From Gluconobacter sp. Dm-62 (GTDB taxonomy: Bacteria; Pseudomonadota; Alphaproteobacteria; Acetobacterales; Acetobacteraceae), in contig NZ_JAERLY010000003.1 in assembly GCF_018256155.1 (NCBI RefSeq), forward strand, positions 113,552 to 177,551: a stretch of 64,000 nt of DNA, given 5' to 3'. Positions within the stretch are counted from its first letter, which is position 1; each line of letters opens with the position of its first letter. Positions 25,012 to 34,056 of the stretch are shown one piece after another. The translations under genes were made by a program, and so were the position numbers. The notes below the pieces were generated by a model. That model made no database searches. It was not told where the DNA came from and saw only the letters and a list, made by a program, of their open reading frames with translations.

Positions 25012-25848
25012 TCAGCGCGTCCGCTGACGCTTTGGGGCGGGGAGGTCCGGCATCTGCTCGCGCAGGGTCTTGCCCGGGACTTCCTCCAGTTCGCGCGCCT
25101 TGAGCGAGCCGAGCTGGAACGGGCCGTAGGACAGGCGGATCAGGCGGCTGACATGCAGGTTCAGACCTTCCATGACGCGACGGATCTCGCGGTTCTTGCC
25201 TTCGCGCAGACTGACCGTCAGCCAGGCGTTATCGCCCTTTTTCGAATCCAGAGCTGCTTCGATGGAGCCGTAACGCACGCCGTCATAGTCGAAACCGTCG
25301 ATCAGCGAGGCCAGACGCTTTTCGTCCACGACGCCGAAGACGCGCACGCGATAGCGCCGGATCCAGGCATTGCCGGGAAGTTCAAGGCGGCGGGCCAGTT
25401 CGCCGTCATTGGTCAGCAGCAGCAGACCTTCGGAATTGATATCCAGACGGCCCACGCTGATGACGCGCGGCAGGCCTTCGGGCAGCGTGTCGAACACGGT
25501 CTTGCGGCCTTCGGGGTCCTTGTGGGTCGTCATCAGGCCGTCGGGCTTGTGATACCGCCACAGGCGCGTGCGCTCGGGGGAGTCCACGGGTTTGCCGTCC
25601 ACCAGCATGATGTCGCCCGGATGCACGAATGTGGCCGGATGCGTGACGACCTGTCCGCCCAGCTTGATGCGTCCGCCTTCGATCATGCGTTCGATATCGC
25701 GGCGGCTGGCCACGCCGGCGCGGGCCAGCGCCTTGGCGATGCGCTCGCCTTTCGGGGCCGGTGCGTCCGTTTCAGGCGCAGTGCCCTCGTGCAGGTCAGA
25801 GATTTCGGGCATCTCGGGGGCGGTGTTTTCGGTGTTGTCGTCGGTCAT
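25012..25848 (-). CDS. RsuA/RluB-family pseudouridine synthase with S4 domain
   Basis: A 278-residue rRNA pseudouridine synthase. An acidic N-terminal tail is followed by an S4 RNA-binding domain (RIAKALARAGVASRRDIERM, about 45-90) and the catalytic domain with GRLDINSEGLLLLTNDGE containing the active aspartate, and LREGKNREIRRVMEGL. The C-terminal tail is basic. ATG 25848 has GGAG eight bases upstream and overlaps the stop of the upstream amidotransferase gene (ATGA). It is RluB-like in length; RsuA or RluF activity is possible. Confidence 0.88.
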   Translation of the reverse strand: MTDDNTENTAPEMPEISDLHEGTAPETDAPAPKGERIAKALARAGVASRRDIERMIEGGRIKLGGQVVTHPATFVHPGDIMLVDGKPVDSPERTRLWRYHKPDGLMTTHKDPEGRKTVFDTLPEGLPRVISVGRLDINSEGLLLLTNDGELARRLELPGNAWIRRYRVRVFGVVDEKRLASLIDGFDYDGVRYGSIEAALDSKKGDNAWLTVSLREGKNREIRRVMEGLNLHVSRLIRLSYGPFQLGSLKARELEEVPGKTLREQMPDLPAPKRQRTR

Positions 25849-26579
25849 CGTGCAGTCTCCACAAGCGCCGCATACAGGCGACGGTCGCCGGGGTCGAGGG
25901 AGAATTCGGGATGCCACTGTACGCCAATGGCAAAACCGGGGCCATCAAGCTCGATCGCTTCGATCGTTCCATCCGGCGCGCGGGCGCAGATTTTGGCGCG
26001 TCCGGGGTCCCGCACAGCCTGATGATGCGAGGAGTTCACTGTCATACGCTCCGCCCCCACGATCTGCGCGAGTTTCGTGCCGGGGACGATGGCGATGTCA
26101 TGGCCGGGTTCGTGGCGGGGGTTGGGCTGTTCGTGTTGCAATTCTTCCGGCAGGTGCTGGATCAGCGTTCCCCCGGCCTCCACGGCCAGAAGCTGCATTC
26201 CGCCGCAGATGCCCAGAACCGGCTTGCCCTGCGCCAGCGCCGCCCGCAGGAGCGCCAGTTCGGCGGACGTCCGGGCCGGGCGCGGGCTGGTCAGCGGATG
26301 GGGCGCCTCACCATAAAGCGTCGGATCGACATCGAAGGCGCCGCCCGTGACGATCAGCCCGTCCAGCCGCGCCATCAGCGCCTCGGCATCGCAGTCATAG
26401 CCCAGACAGACCGGCATCCCGCCCGCATCACTCACGGCCGTCAGATAATTTTCCCGCAGCGCATGGAACGGATAGCGTGAGAATTGCCCCACGCCGCCGG
26501 GTTCATGATCCAGCGTCAGGCCGATCAGCGGCGAACGCTGTGAAGGGGATGGACGGGGGAGGGTCATGGGCCGCATCAT
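25845..26579 (-). CDS. Class I glutamine amidotransferase-like hydrolase (peptidase C26, PuuD type)
   Basis: A 244-residue protein of the gamma-glutamyl-gamma-aminobutyrate hydrolase family. The nucleophile cysteine is in VLGICGGMQLLAVEAGG and the catalytic histidine in GVQWHPEFSLDP; the family-specific GLIVTGGAFDVDPTLYG precedes them. Members split gamma-glutamyl conjugates such as gamma-glutamyl-GABA in putrescine breakdown, but no other polyamine gene is nearby. Its stop overlaps the start of the RluB-type gene. It diverges from tadA, with only six bases between their start codons, so their promoters must overlap the coding regions. Confidence 0.85.
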   Translation of the reverse strand: MMRPMTLPRPSPSQRSPLIGLTLDHEPGGVGQFSRYPFHALRENYLTAVSDAGGMPVCLGYDCDAEALMARLDGLIVTGGAFDVDPTLYGEAPHPLTSPRPARTSAELALLRAALAQGKPVLGICGGMQLLAVEAGGTLIQHLPEELQHEQPNPRHEPGHDIAIVPGTKLAQIVGAERMTVNSSHHQAVRDPGRAKICARAPDGTIEAIELDGPGFAIGVQWHPEFSLDPGDRRLYAALVETAR

Positions 26580-26585
26580 CGCATC

Positions 26586-27092
26586 ATGATTCAGGGTGAG
26601 ACAAGGATTCAGACCGATATTGGTCCGGCGATGCAGACGGCGCTACAGGCCGCGCGGGAAGCTGCGGCGTGCGGGGAAGTGCCGGTGGGTGCCGTCGTGC
26701 TGGGGCCGGACGGGCGAGTTCTGGCGGTTGCGTGCAATCATGTGGAGGGCGCGCATGATGCGTCGGCCCATGCCGAGCTTCTTGCGATGCGGGACGCTGC
26801 CGCCCGTCTGCAAAGCCCCCGCCTGACGGACTGCACGCTGGTTGTGACGCTGGAGCCGTGTCCGATGTGTGCGGCCGCGATCGTGCATTTCCGGATCGGG
26901 CGCGTCGTGTTCGGGGCTTATGATCCCAAGGGCGGGGGCGTGGAGCATGGGCCGCGCATTTTCGAGCGTCCGTCCTGTCTGCACCGCCCCGAGGTCATCG
27001 GCGGTGTGTGTGAACGCGAGGCGTCGGAGTTGTTAAAGGATTTTTTCCGCAGGCTCCGCAGTCCCGTGCAGAAGAGCCTTTCGGGCCCCTGA
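26586..27092 (+). CDS. tadA: tRNA-specific adenosine deaminase TadA
   Basis: A 168-residue zinc deaminase converting A34 to inosine in tRNA-Arg(ACG). The zinc and catalytic motifs are HAELLAMRDAA (HAE) and LEPCPMCAAAIVHFRIGRVV (PCxxC), followed by VFGAYDPKGGGVEHG. Length is normal. It is essential in most bacteria. It is transcribed divergently from the amidotransferase gene and precedes the DegP/Q-type protease with a 118-base gap. Confidence 0.93.
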   Translation: MIQGETRIQTDIGPAMQTALQAAREAAACGEVPVGAVVLGPDGRVLAVACNHVEGAHDASAHAELLAMRDAAARLQSPRLTDCTLVVTLEPCPMCAAAIVHFRIGRVVFGAYDPKGGGVEHGPRIFERPSCLHRPEVIGGVCEREASELLKDFFRRLRSPVQKSLSGP

Positions 27093-27210
27093 ATTCACAG
27101 TCCGTCATGAACTTACGGATGTTTCACGCGCAGGTCAGCTTGCGGAACGGGAACGGGGTCCATAGTTCAACGCTATAGCCACGATGTTTTCGTAACCAGT
27201 CGGGATTGAC

Positions 27211-28776
27211 ATGACCTCACGTTTTCGCGCGTCCCTCTCCGCCCTCGCTGCAACGACCATGTTGGTCTCGGCTCCGTTCGCTTTCGCGGACACCACGCCT
27301 GCGGCCGCCCCTCAGGCCGGTGCCACGACCGCCCCCAGCGGAGCCATCAAGCCGCAGACGGGCGTTCAGACGCTCCCCAATTTCGTCAATCTCGTCAAAC
27401 AGGTGAAGCCGGCTGTCGTCTCCATCACGGCGCACATCAAGACGGATGTGGCCGAGGAAGAGGAAAACGGCCCGGGTGGTGGTGGCGGTGGACAGGGCGG
27501 CGGCATGCCGTTTCCGTTCCCCTTCCCGTTCCAGATGGCACCGCAGCAGCAGCCCAACCGTACGGTCGAGGCGCGTGGCTCGGGGTTCATCATCTCGTCT
27601 GACGGCTATGTCGTGACCAACAACCACGTCGTGAACGGTGCGACCAAGGTGACGGTCACGCTCGATGACGGCACGACGCTGCCCGCCAAGATCATCGGCC
27701 GTGACCCCAAGACGGACGTCGCTCTCCTGCGCGTCAAGCCGACCGGCAAGCTGCCGTTCATCGAGCTGGGCGATTCCGACGAGGTCCAGCCGGGTGAATG
27801 GGTCATTGCCGTAGGCAATCCCTATGGTCTGGGCGGCACGGTGACGGCGGGTATCGTTTCCGCGCTGGGCCGTGATCTGCATTCGGGCGCCTATAACGAC
27901 TTCATCCAGGTTGATGCGCCGATCAATCACGGCAACTCGGGCGGCCCGCTGTTCACGCAGGACGGCAAGGTTGTGGGCATCAATTCCATGATCATCTCGC
28001 CCAATGGCGGTGGCTCGATCGGCATTGGTTTCGCCATCCCGTCCGACACCGTCCGATCCGTCGTGAGCCAGCTTGAAAAGACCGGTCATGTCACGCGTGG
28101 CTATCTCGGCATCGAGGGGCAGGACATCTCGCCTACCATGGCGCAGGCGCTGAACCTCCAGTCTTCCGAACCCGGTGCCCCGCCGCGCGGAACGCTGGTG
28201 GCATCTGTTTCCAAGGGCAGCCCGGCCGAGAAGGCCGGTATCAAGAGCGGCGACGTTGTTACCACGCTGAACGGCAAGCCGATCAAGAACGGTCACGATC
28301 TGGCGGTGAAGGTCGTCTCCATCGCTCCGGGAACCGCCGCGACGCTGAGCCTGCTGCGTGACGGCAAGCCGATGACCATGAACTTCACGGTCGGCAACCT
28401 GTCTGCTCAGGATCATGCTTCGGGTGATGCCACTGACACCGCACAGTCCGGCGCGGGTAAGCTCGGTGTCTCGCTGGCGTCCCTGACGCCGCGGGCCCGT
28501 CAGGAACTGGGTCTGGATGACAGCGTGCAAGGTGCGGTCGTGGCTGATGTCGTGCAGGGCTCTCCGGCCGATCAGTCCGGCATCCGTCCGGGCGATATCA
28601 TCGTCGCCGTCGGCAGCCATGTGACGCCGTCGCCCAAGGCGGTCGTGGCGCAGGTACATGACGCGCTGGGCCGCAAGCAGCCGCCGCTTCTGCGGATCCT
28701 GCGTGACGGCCAGCAGCTTTTCGTCGCCGTCTCCCCGAATGGATCGGACGACGACAGCTCCGAGGACGCCCAGTAA
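27211..28776 (+). CDS. Periplasmic serine protease of the DegP/DegQ (Do) family
   Basis: A 521-residue HtrA protease/chaperone handling misfolded envelope proteins. A signal peptide (LSALAATTMLVSAPFAFA) is followed by the trypsin-like domain with catalytic His139 (VVTNNHVVNGA), Asp169 (KTDVALL) and Ser243 (HGNSGGPLF). Two PDZ domains follow (about 280-385 and 415-515), each with a GDVV/GDII-type binding loop. A glycine- and proline-rich LA-loop-like insertion lies near 88-115. It is monocistronic with a strong terminator. DegP versus DegQ cannot be decided by eye. Confidence 0.93.
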   Translation: MTSRFRASLSALAATTMLVSAPFAFADTTPAAAPQAGATTAPSGAIKPQTGVQTLPNFVNLVKQVKPAVVSITAHIKTDVAEEEENGPGGGGGGQGGGMPFPFPFPFQMAPQQQPNRTVEARGSGFIISSDGYVVTNNHVVNGATKVTVTLDDGTTLPAKIIGRDPKTDVALLRVKPTGKLPFIELGDSDEVQPGEWVIAVGNPYGLGGTVTAGIVSALGRDLHSGAYNDFIQVDAPINHGNSGGPLFTQDGKVVGINSMIISPNGGGSIGIGFAIPSDTVRSVVSQLEKTGHVTRGYLGIEGQDISPTMAQALNLQSSEPGAPPRGTLVASVSKGSPAEKAGIKSGDVVTTLNGKPIKNGHDLAVKVVSIAPGTAATLSLLRDGKPMTMNFTVGNLSAQDHASGDATDTAQSGAGKLGVSLASLTPRARQELGLDDSVQGAVVADVVQGSPADQSGIRPGDIIVAVGSHVTPSPKAVVAQVHDALGRKQPPLLRILRDGQQLFVAVSPNGSDDDSSEDAQ

Positions 28777-28808
28777 GTCAGGCAGTTCCAACAGAAGCGG
28801 CCTTCAAA

Positions 28809-28839
28809 GGCGGGAAGGATTACTCTTCCCGCCTTTTTT
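28809..28839 (+). terminator. Rho-independent terminator after the Do-family protease gene
   Basis: A perfect 9-bp stem (GGCGGGAAG at 28809-28817, CTTCCCGCC at 28825-28833), a 7-base loop and TTTTTT at 28834-28839. Confidence 0.92.
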
Positions 28840-28869
28840 CATGCCTGTGTCCGACTACCAGACAAACGC

Positions 28870-30180
28870 TCAGGCTTTCGATTTGCCAATGCGGTCGTAG
28901 AAGAACCAGACGCCCAGGATCTGTGAGAGCAGAATGGTCGCATTGCACACCGCCGTCGACAGACAGGCCCCGGCCAGCCCGAAATGCCGGGTGAGGACAT
29001 AGAGCGCCGGGAAATAGACCGCCATGACGGCCGTACGGTTGGCCATGAGGAACTTCACATGCCCCACGACGATCAGCAGCGGCTCCAGCGGGATGACCAG
29101 CAGGCTGAACACCGCCGCCAAGAGCATGATGGAAATATACAGCGACGTGTGATGCACATGGACGTGCAGCAGGAAGCGGAAGATCGTCGATCCGAAGAAC
29201 GCCGACAGCAGCAGAAGCGCGAGTGACAGCCCGCTCAGGACGCCGAACATTTTCCAGGTCACGCGCTTGAGGCCCCGCCAGTCCTGCCGGTCCCGCATGC
29301 GGACCAGTTCGGGATAAAGTACGGGGGAGATGAGCTGCGCGGGGGTGACAATCCCGTCCGCAATCTGGCGGCAGACGCGGAAGACCGCGGCCTCGGCCGG
29401 TCCCAGCCCGTTTCCGACCAGCAGCGTCGCGACATGACCCGAAATATTGCCCAGTGTCTGGTTGACGCTGGCGGCGCGCGTGAACTGCCACATGCCCGGA
29501 AGCTGCCAGCGCCAGTGCCGGAAGGCCCGGAAATACTGGAAGCGGAATTTCCGTCGCAGGATGTCCAGTGCGTAGTGGATGTAGAAGCCATAATCGATGA
29601 CGATCGTCATGGCCCAGACGAACAGGAAATATCCGAGCTTGAGATGCAGCACATAGCCCAGAAGAACGCCGAATGTCTTGGCGAGGGCCGCGCAGCTGTC
29701 GATGATCGGGACGAGATGGAACTTTCCCGCCATCCGCAGGATGCCGTTCGCCCAACCTGAATACATCAGTGGACTGACGAAGACGTACAGATCCGCCAGA
29801 AACCGTACATGCGCGGACCAGTGCGCAGTGTGTCCGTAAATCTGCACACCTGCCAGGCCGAACACGATGGCGAACGCGGCCGAGAGCGTATCGAGGCGGA
29901 TACAGAAATGAATGACCCTGTGCAGGGCGTCCGTGTCCCCGCTGCCGAAGCTCTCACTGCCGAAACGGATCAGCGTTTGCCAGGACTGGAGCCGGGACAG
30001 GACCGAACTGGTCGAGGCCAGCGAATGGATCAGGATCAGCAGGCCGAAATCGGACAGGCCCAGCGCGCGGACCGCCACGGCAATATAGATGAAACTGCAC
30101 AGCGCATTGGCAATGCGGCCAAGTGTGAGAACGCTGACGCTTTTAAAAATGGATCTGAAAACGGAGCGCTCGCCGGACAT
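28870..30180 (-). CDS. Polysaccharide flippase-like membrane protein (Wzx/MATE-like)
   Basis: A 436-residue polytopic membrane protein with about 12 hydrophobic helices, starting MSGERSVFRSIFKSVSVLTL then GRIANALCSFIYIAVAVRAL, the layout of lipid-linked oligosaccharide flippases. Such proteins move undecaprenyl-linked sugars across the inner membrane. ATG 30180 has AAGG five bases upstream; GTG 30237 would add 19 residues. It is divergent from the glycerophosphotransferase-like gene, and together they suggest a locus for a surface glycopolymer, though no polymerase or initiating transferase is adjacent. Confidence 0.78.
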   Translation of the reverse strand: MSGERSVFRSIFKSVSVLTLGRIANALCSFIYIAVAVRALGLSDFGLLILIHSLASTSSVLSRLQSWQTLIRFGSESFGSGDTDALHRVIHFCIRLDTLSAAFAIVFGLAGVQIYGHTAHWSAHVRFLADLYVFVSPLMYSGWANGILRMAGKFHLVPIIDSCAALAKTFGVLLGYVLHLKLGYFLFVWAMTIVIDYGFYIHYALDILRRKFRFQYFRAFRHWRWQLPGMWQFTRAASVNQTLGNISGHVATLLVGNGLGPAEAAVFRVCRQIADGIVTPAQLISPVLYPELVRMRDRQDWRGLKRVTWKMFGVLSGLSLALLLLSAFFGSTIFRFLLHVHVHHTSLYISIMLLAAVFSLLVIPLEPLLIVVGHVKFLMANRTAVMAVYFPALYVLTRHFGLAGACLSTAVCNATILLSQILGVWFFYDRIGKSKA

Positions 30181-30413
30181 GCGGGCCTTACTGACCACAA
30201 AGCCCCCGGAGTGTCCATGCCGCAGGCGGAATGTCACGGGCGATGAAGTTCCTTGACAGGGTGTGGGCAGGGATTATGAAGAAAATATTACATATATCGT
30301 TGTCAGGGTTTCTGCAGACAGGATCTGGCGGCGATCCGTCTTCTGCTGAAGGCCCCAATCCGGAAAACGCAGGTTTCAGCCTGCTATTTCAGGCAGGACG
30401 CAACTGATCAGTC

Positions 30414-31529
30414 ATGAAAATTGCCTTCATCTATATTGCTGAACCGTATCAGTGTTATCACACCGCGTCTGTCGCCAGCGCACTGGCCGCAATTCCCGGT
30501 TATGACGTGGTCGAATATTACAGTTTCCCGGAAACGGTGGAGCACCTCGCTCGGATCCGTCGCGCGCTGGAGGTTCCGTCCCTGCCTCTGAAGGCTTTTC
30601 CCAAGTCCCTGAAGGCCCGTATTCTGAAGCGCGCAAGACGGCTTGATAGCGAGCGGCTTCTGGTGCTGCGCGAAAACATTGCCGAGTTGAACCAGTATGA
30701 TGCGGTCGTGGCCACCGAATATACGGGAGGTGTGCTCAGGAACATGGGATTGTCCGGTCCGAAACTCATCCTGCTCATGCATGGTGCCGGGGACCGCTAC
30801 GTCAATGACGAGCATCTGGTCCGTGAGTTTGATCTGACGCTCGTTTCCGGTCCCAAGATCGCCAGCTATTTTCAGGACAAGGGACTGCTGCGCGAGGACA
30901 CCACACGGGTTGTCGGCTATCCGAAGTTCGATGTCTTCGAAGCCGTGCAGCGGGAAAATTCTGTCTCGTTCAGCAATGGGCGCCCGTTCGCGCTTTATAA
31001 TCCACACTATCAGCGCAAACTGACGTCGGCTTCAGGCTGGATGATGCCGTTGATTCAGGGGTTCAAGGCGCAGAGCGACTACAATCTGGTCGTTGCCCCT
31101 CATATCAAGACTTTCCACAGGGGCTTCGGCATCCGCGAACGTCAGCTCAGACAACAGCGCAGCCCCGAAGTGCTGGTTGATACGGGGTCGTCTGCCATGC
31201 TGGACATGACCTATACGTCTCAGGCCGCGCTTTATATCGGCGATGTGAGCAGCCAAGTTTACGAATTTCTGGCCATTCCGCGCCCCTGCGTGTTCCTGAA
31301 TCCACGCAAACTGCCCTGGCAGGACGATCCGTATTTTCTGCACTGGACGCTCGGAGAGGTGGTCGAGGATATCGACGATCTCATGCCCGCCATCTCGCGC
31401 GCGCAGGAGCAGCATGCAACCTACCGTCCAGCGCAGGAAGCCCTGTTCCACGAAACCTTTGGCGAGCCGCTGCTGGGCGCGTCGCAGCGTGCTGCCGATG
31501 CGATTGCGCAGTTCATGATCGCGGCCTGA
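30414..31529 (+). CDS. CDP-glycerol glycerophosphotransferase-like protein
   Basis: A 371-residue GT-B-type protein. The C-terminal motif AALYIGDVSSQVYEFLAIPR with CVFLNPRKLPW matches the signature of TagF/TagB-type polyglycerolphosphate transferases, and PFALYNPHYQRKLTS followed by VVAPHIKTF fits the acceptor region. There is no membrane helix. These enzymes build teichoic acids in Gram-positives; Gram-negative members add polyol-phosphate or related groups to surface glycans. The start ATG 30414 has no close ribosome-binding site. It is divergent from the flippase gene across 233 bases. Confidence 0.72.
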   Translation: MKIAFIYIAEPYQCYHTASVASALAAIPGYDVVEYYSFPETVEHLARIRRALEVPSLPLKAFPKSLKARILKRARRLDSERLLVLRENIAELNQYDAVVATEYTGGVLRNMGLSGPKLILLMHGAGDRYVNDEHLVREFDLTLVSGPKIASYFQDKGLLREDTTRVVGYPKFDVFEAVQRENSVSFSNGRPFALYNPHYQRKLTSASGWMMPLIQGFKAQSDYNLVVAPHIKTFHRGFGIRERQLRQQRSPEVLVDTGSSAMLDMTYTSQAALYIGDVSSQVYEFLAIPRPCVFLNPRKLPWQDDPYFLHWTLGEVVEDIDDLMPAISRAQEQHATYRPAQEALFHETFGEPLLGASQRAADAIAQFMIAA

Positions 31530-31549
31530 ACGCTCTCAGCACCATACCA

Positions 31550-32908
31550 TCAGCATTCGGGAAAGTTGACCGCCAGCCCGCCGAGGGATGTTTCCTTGTA
31601 GCGGTGGTTCATGTCGCGGCCCGTCTCGGCCATCGTGCGGATGACCTGATCGAGCGACACGTGATGGGCGCCATCGCCGTGCATGGCGAGGGAGGCCGCG
31701 TTGATGGCCTTGATTGCGCCGAACGCATTGCGCTCGATGCAGGGGATCTGCACCAGCCCGGCCACCGGGTCGCAGGTCATGCCAAGGTGGTGCTCCATCC
31801 CGATTTCGGCGGCGTTCTCCACCTGAAGCGGGGTTGCGCCCAGTGCCGCTGCCAGTCCGGCAGCGGCCATTGAGGACGCAACGCCCACTTCGCCCTGACA
31901 CCCGACTTCCGCGCCCGAAATCGATGCATTTAGCTTGAACAGACCGCCAATGGCCGCAGCCGTCAGCAGGAAACGGCGCTGTCCATCGAGCGAATATTCG
32001 GGGCAGAACTCCCGGTAATAGCGCAGCACGGCCGGGATCACGCCCGAGGCGCCATTGGTGGGGGCCGTGACGACGCGGCCACCGGCAGCGTTTTCCTCGT
32101 TCACGGCAATGGCGAACAGGCTGATCCAGTCCATGATGCCGTGCGCGGAGGGCTGGTTGCTGCGGCTCTGGTCCTTGAGCCGTTCATACAGCGCGGCGGC
32201 CCGTCTGCGGACGTTCAGCCGACCCGGCAGCGTGCCGGAGCGGTGCAGCCCGGCGTCCACGCAGTCCATCATCACGGCGACGATCCGGTCCAGATACGCC
32301 TCAACCTCGGCGCGGGGTCGCAGCACGCTTTCATTCGCCAGAACGACGCCTGCGATATCGAGTGCCGTGTCCTGCGTGCGTTTCAGAAGTTCCGCGCCGC
32401 TGGTGAAGTCATACGGCATGTCGGGCTGGGCGTAGGTCGCGGTTTCGGTTGCCTGTTCATGGACGATGAACCCGCCGCCCACTGAGCAGAACCGCGCCGT
32501 TGCGAGCACATGGCCCTGTGCGTCGAACGCCTCAAACTGGAGCGTGTTGGGATGAACCGGCGGGATGGTTTTCGTGTCGAGAACGATGTCCGTGTCCGGG
32601 TTGAACGGCGTTGGGTGGCCGTTGAACGGCATCAGATGTGTTTGTGTCACGGACTGCACGATGCCGTCTGCGAGCATGGGGTCCATCGTGTCGGGTTTTT
32701 CGCCCGCCAGCCCCAGAATGACGGCCCGGTCCGTGCCATGTCCGCGTGCGGTCCAGGCGAGGGAGCCATAGAGCGTGACGCACAGGCGCGCCACGTCCTG
32801 TGTGTGGGGCAGGGAGTCTGCAAAGCGGGCCGCTGCGCGCATGGGGCCGACGGTATGGGACGAGGATGGCCCGATGCCGACCTTGAACAGATCAAACAGG
32901 CTGATCAT
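31550..32908 (-). CDS. sdaA: L-serine dehydratase (ammonia-lyase), iron-sulfur type
   Basis: A 452-residue single-chain enzyme converting serine to pyruvate and ammonia. The N-terminal beta domain begins MISLFDLFKVGIGPSSSHTV; the alpha domain holds the iron-sulfur cysteines in GAEVGCQGEVGVASSMAAAG, MTCDPVAGLVQIPCIERNAF and the terminal NFPEC. Its start codon directly follows the stop of the threonine aldolase gene, so they are translated together. The context is serine/glycine and one-carbon metabolism. Confidence 0.93.
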   Translation of the reverse strand: MISLFDLFKVGIGPSSSHTVGPMRAAARFADSLPHTQDVARLCVTLYGSLAWTARGHGTDRAVILGLAGEKPDTMDPMLADGIVQSVTQTHLMPFNGHPTPFNPDTDIVLDTKTIPPVHPNTLQFEAFDAQGHVLATARFCSVGGGFIVHEQATETATYAQPDMPYDFTSGAELLKRTQDTALDIAGVVLANESVLRPRAEVEAYLDRIVAVMMDCVDAGLHRSGTLPGRLNVRRRAAALYERLKDQSRSNQPSAHGIMDWISLFAIAVNEENAAGGRVVTAPTNGASGVIPAVLRYYREFCPEYSLDGQRRFLLTAAAIGGLFKLNASISGAEVGCQGEVGVASSMAAAGLAAALGATPLQVENAAEIGMEHHLGMTCDPVAGLVQIPCIERNAFGAIKAINAASLAMHGDGAHHVSLDQVIRTMAETGRDMNHRYKETSLGGLAVNFPEC

Positions 32909-33973
32909 TCAGGCGGAAATTTCGGCCAGCAGCGCATCGACGTCTTCGATGCGTGTGTGGAAACTTGGCACGAGGCGGATGAGCGTGCCCGATACACCTT
33001 CCGGTGTGGGCCAGCGATAAAATCCATATCCCGCCGCTTCCAGCTCTTTGACGAGAAGGTCAGGCAGAATGACGAAGACTTCATTGCCCTGCGTCTCGAA
33101 CGGAAGCTGGGCACCGGCATGACGGCGCAGGCCTTCGACGATCCGCTGTGCCATCTCGTTGGCATGGGCGCTGTTTTTCAGCCACAGTCCATCTTCCAGC
33201 AGCGCCAGAAGCTGCGCGCTCAGGAAGCGCGCCTTGGACCACAGATGCCCGCTGCGCTTGATGCGCCGCTCGAAATCCTTCAGCACCGGGCGCGTGCGCT
33301 CATTGACGAAAAATACAACCGCTTCCGCAGCCAGTGCCCCGCATTTCGTGCCGCCGAAGGACAAAACGTCGACCCCGGCCTTCCATGTGGCTTCGGCTGG
33401 CGTGCAGCCCAGATGCGCAACGGCATTGCTCAGCCGGGAGCCATCCAGATGGACGGGCAGGTCATGCTCATGCGCGATGGCACAGAGCGCTGCCAGATTC
33501 TTCAGCGCATAGACCGTACCCCATTCGGTCGCCTGCGTCAGGGACAGGGCCTGGATGGGGGGCTTGAGAATTCCGCCTTCCGCATTGGTCCGCAGACCCG
33601 TCCGCAGGCCCTCGGGGTCCATCCGGCCGTCGGCGGAGGGCAGCGTGACGAGCTTGGCACCATGCATGAAGAACTCGGGCGCGCCGCCCTCGTCATTGCT
33701 GATATGCGCACTCTGGTCACACAGGACCGCGCCATAGGGTGCCACGAGCGAGGACAGTGCAAGGCTGTTGGCCGCAGTCCCCGTCACAACCGGGAAAACT
33801 GCAACTTCTGTCTCGAAAACTTCCCCGAACCGTGCGTTCAGGGTTCGGCTCAGCATATCGTTGCCATAGGACCCGACGCAGCCTTCATTGGTGCGCAGCA
33901 TGGCCTCCATGACAGCGGGGCATGCGGGGGAAACATTGTCACTGGCGAAGTTCTTGCGTATTTCGTCGGTCAC
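32909..33973 (-). CDS. ltaE: Low-specificity L-threonine aldolase (beta-eliminating-lyase family)
   Basis: A PLP enzyme splitting threonine to glycine and acetaldehyde. The start is most likely GTG 33973, preceded by GAGGA at seven bases and giving VTDEIRKNFASDNVSPACPA, the usual family opening; the frame continues 24 codons upstream without support. Motifs: FPVVTGTAANSLAL (cofactor phosphate loop), HEHDLPVHLDGSRLSNAVAH and the PLP lysine in VDVLSFGGTKCGALA. At 354 residues it is of normal length. Glycine made here can feed the glycine-cleavage and folate pool, in line with the divergent folD-metF genes. Confidence 0.9.
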   Translation of the reverse strand: MTDEIRKNFASDNVSPACPAVMEAMLRTNEGCVGSYGNDMLSRTLNARFGEVFETEVAVFPVVTGTAANSLALSSLVAPYGAVLCDQSAHISNDEGGAPEFFMHGAKLVTLPSADGRMDPEGLRTGLRTNAEGGILKPPIQALSLTQATEWGTVYALKNLAALCAIAHEHDLPVHLDGSRLSNAVAHLGCTPAEATWKAGVDVLSFGGTKCGALAAEAVVFFVNERTRPVLKDFERRIKRSGHLWSKARFLSAQLLALLEDGLWLKNSAHANEMAQRIVEGLRRHAGAQLPFETQGNEVFVILPDLLVKELEAAGYGFYRWPTPEGVSGTLIRLVPSFHTRIEDVDALLAEISA

Positions 33974-34056
33974 GAGACCATCCTCAATTCCTGCGACCGT
34001 TACGGCCCGTCGGTGAGCGTAACTGAAACGTCCGCCTGTTGTCATCCGGAGAGCCC

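Noticed and set aside
27093..27210. Extracytoplasmic-stress sigma-factor promoter before the Do-family protease
   Set aside because: GGAAC occurs but without a convincing -10 partner at fixed spacing.
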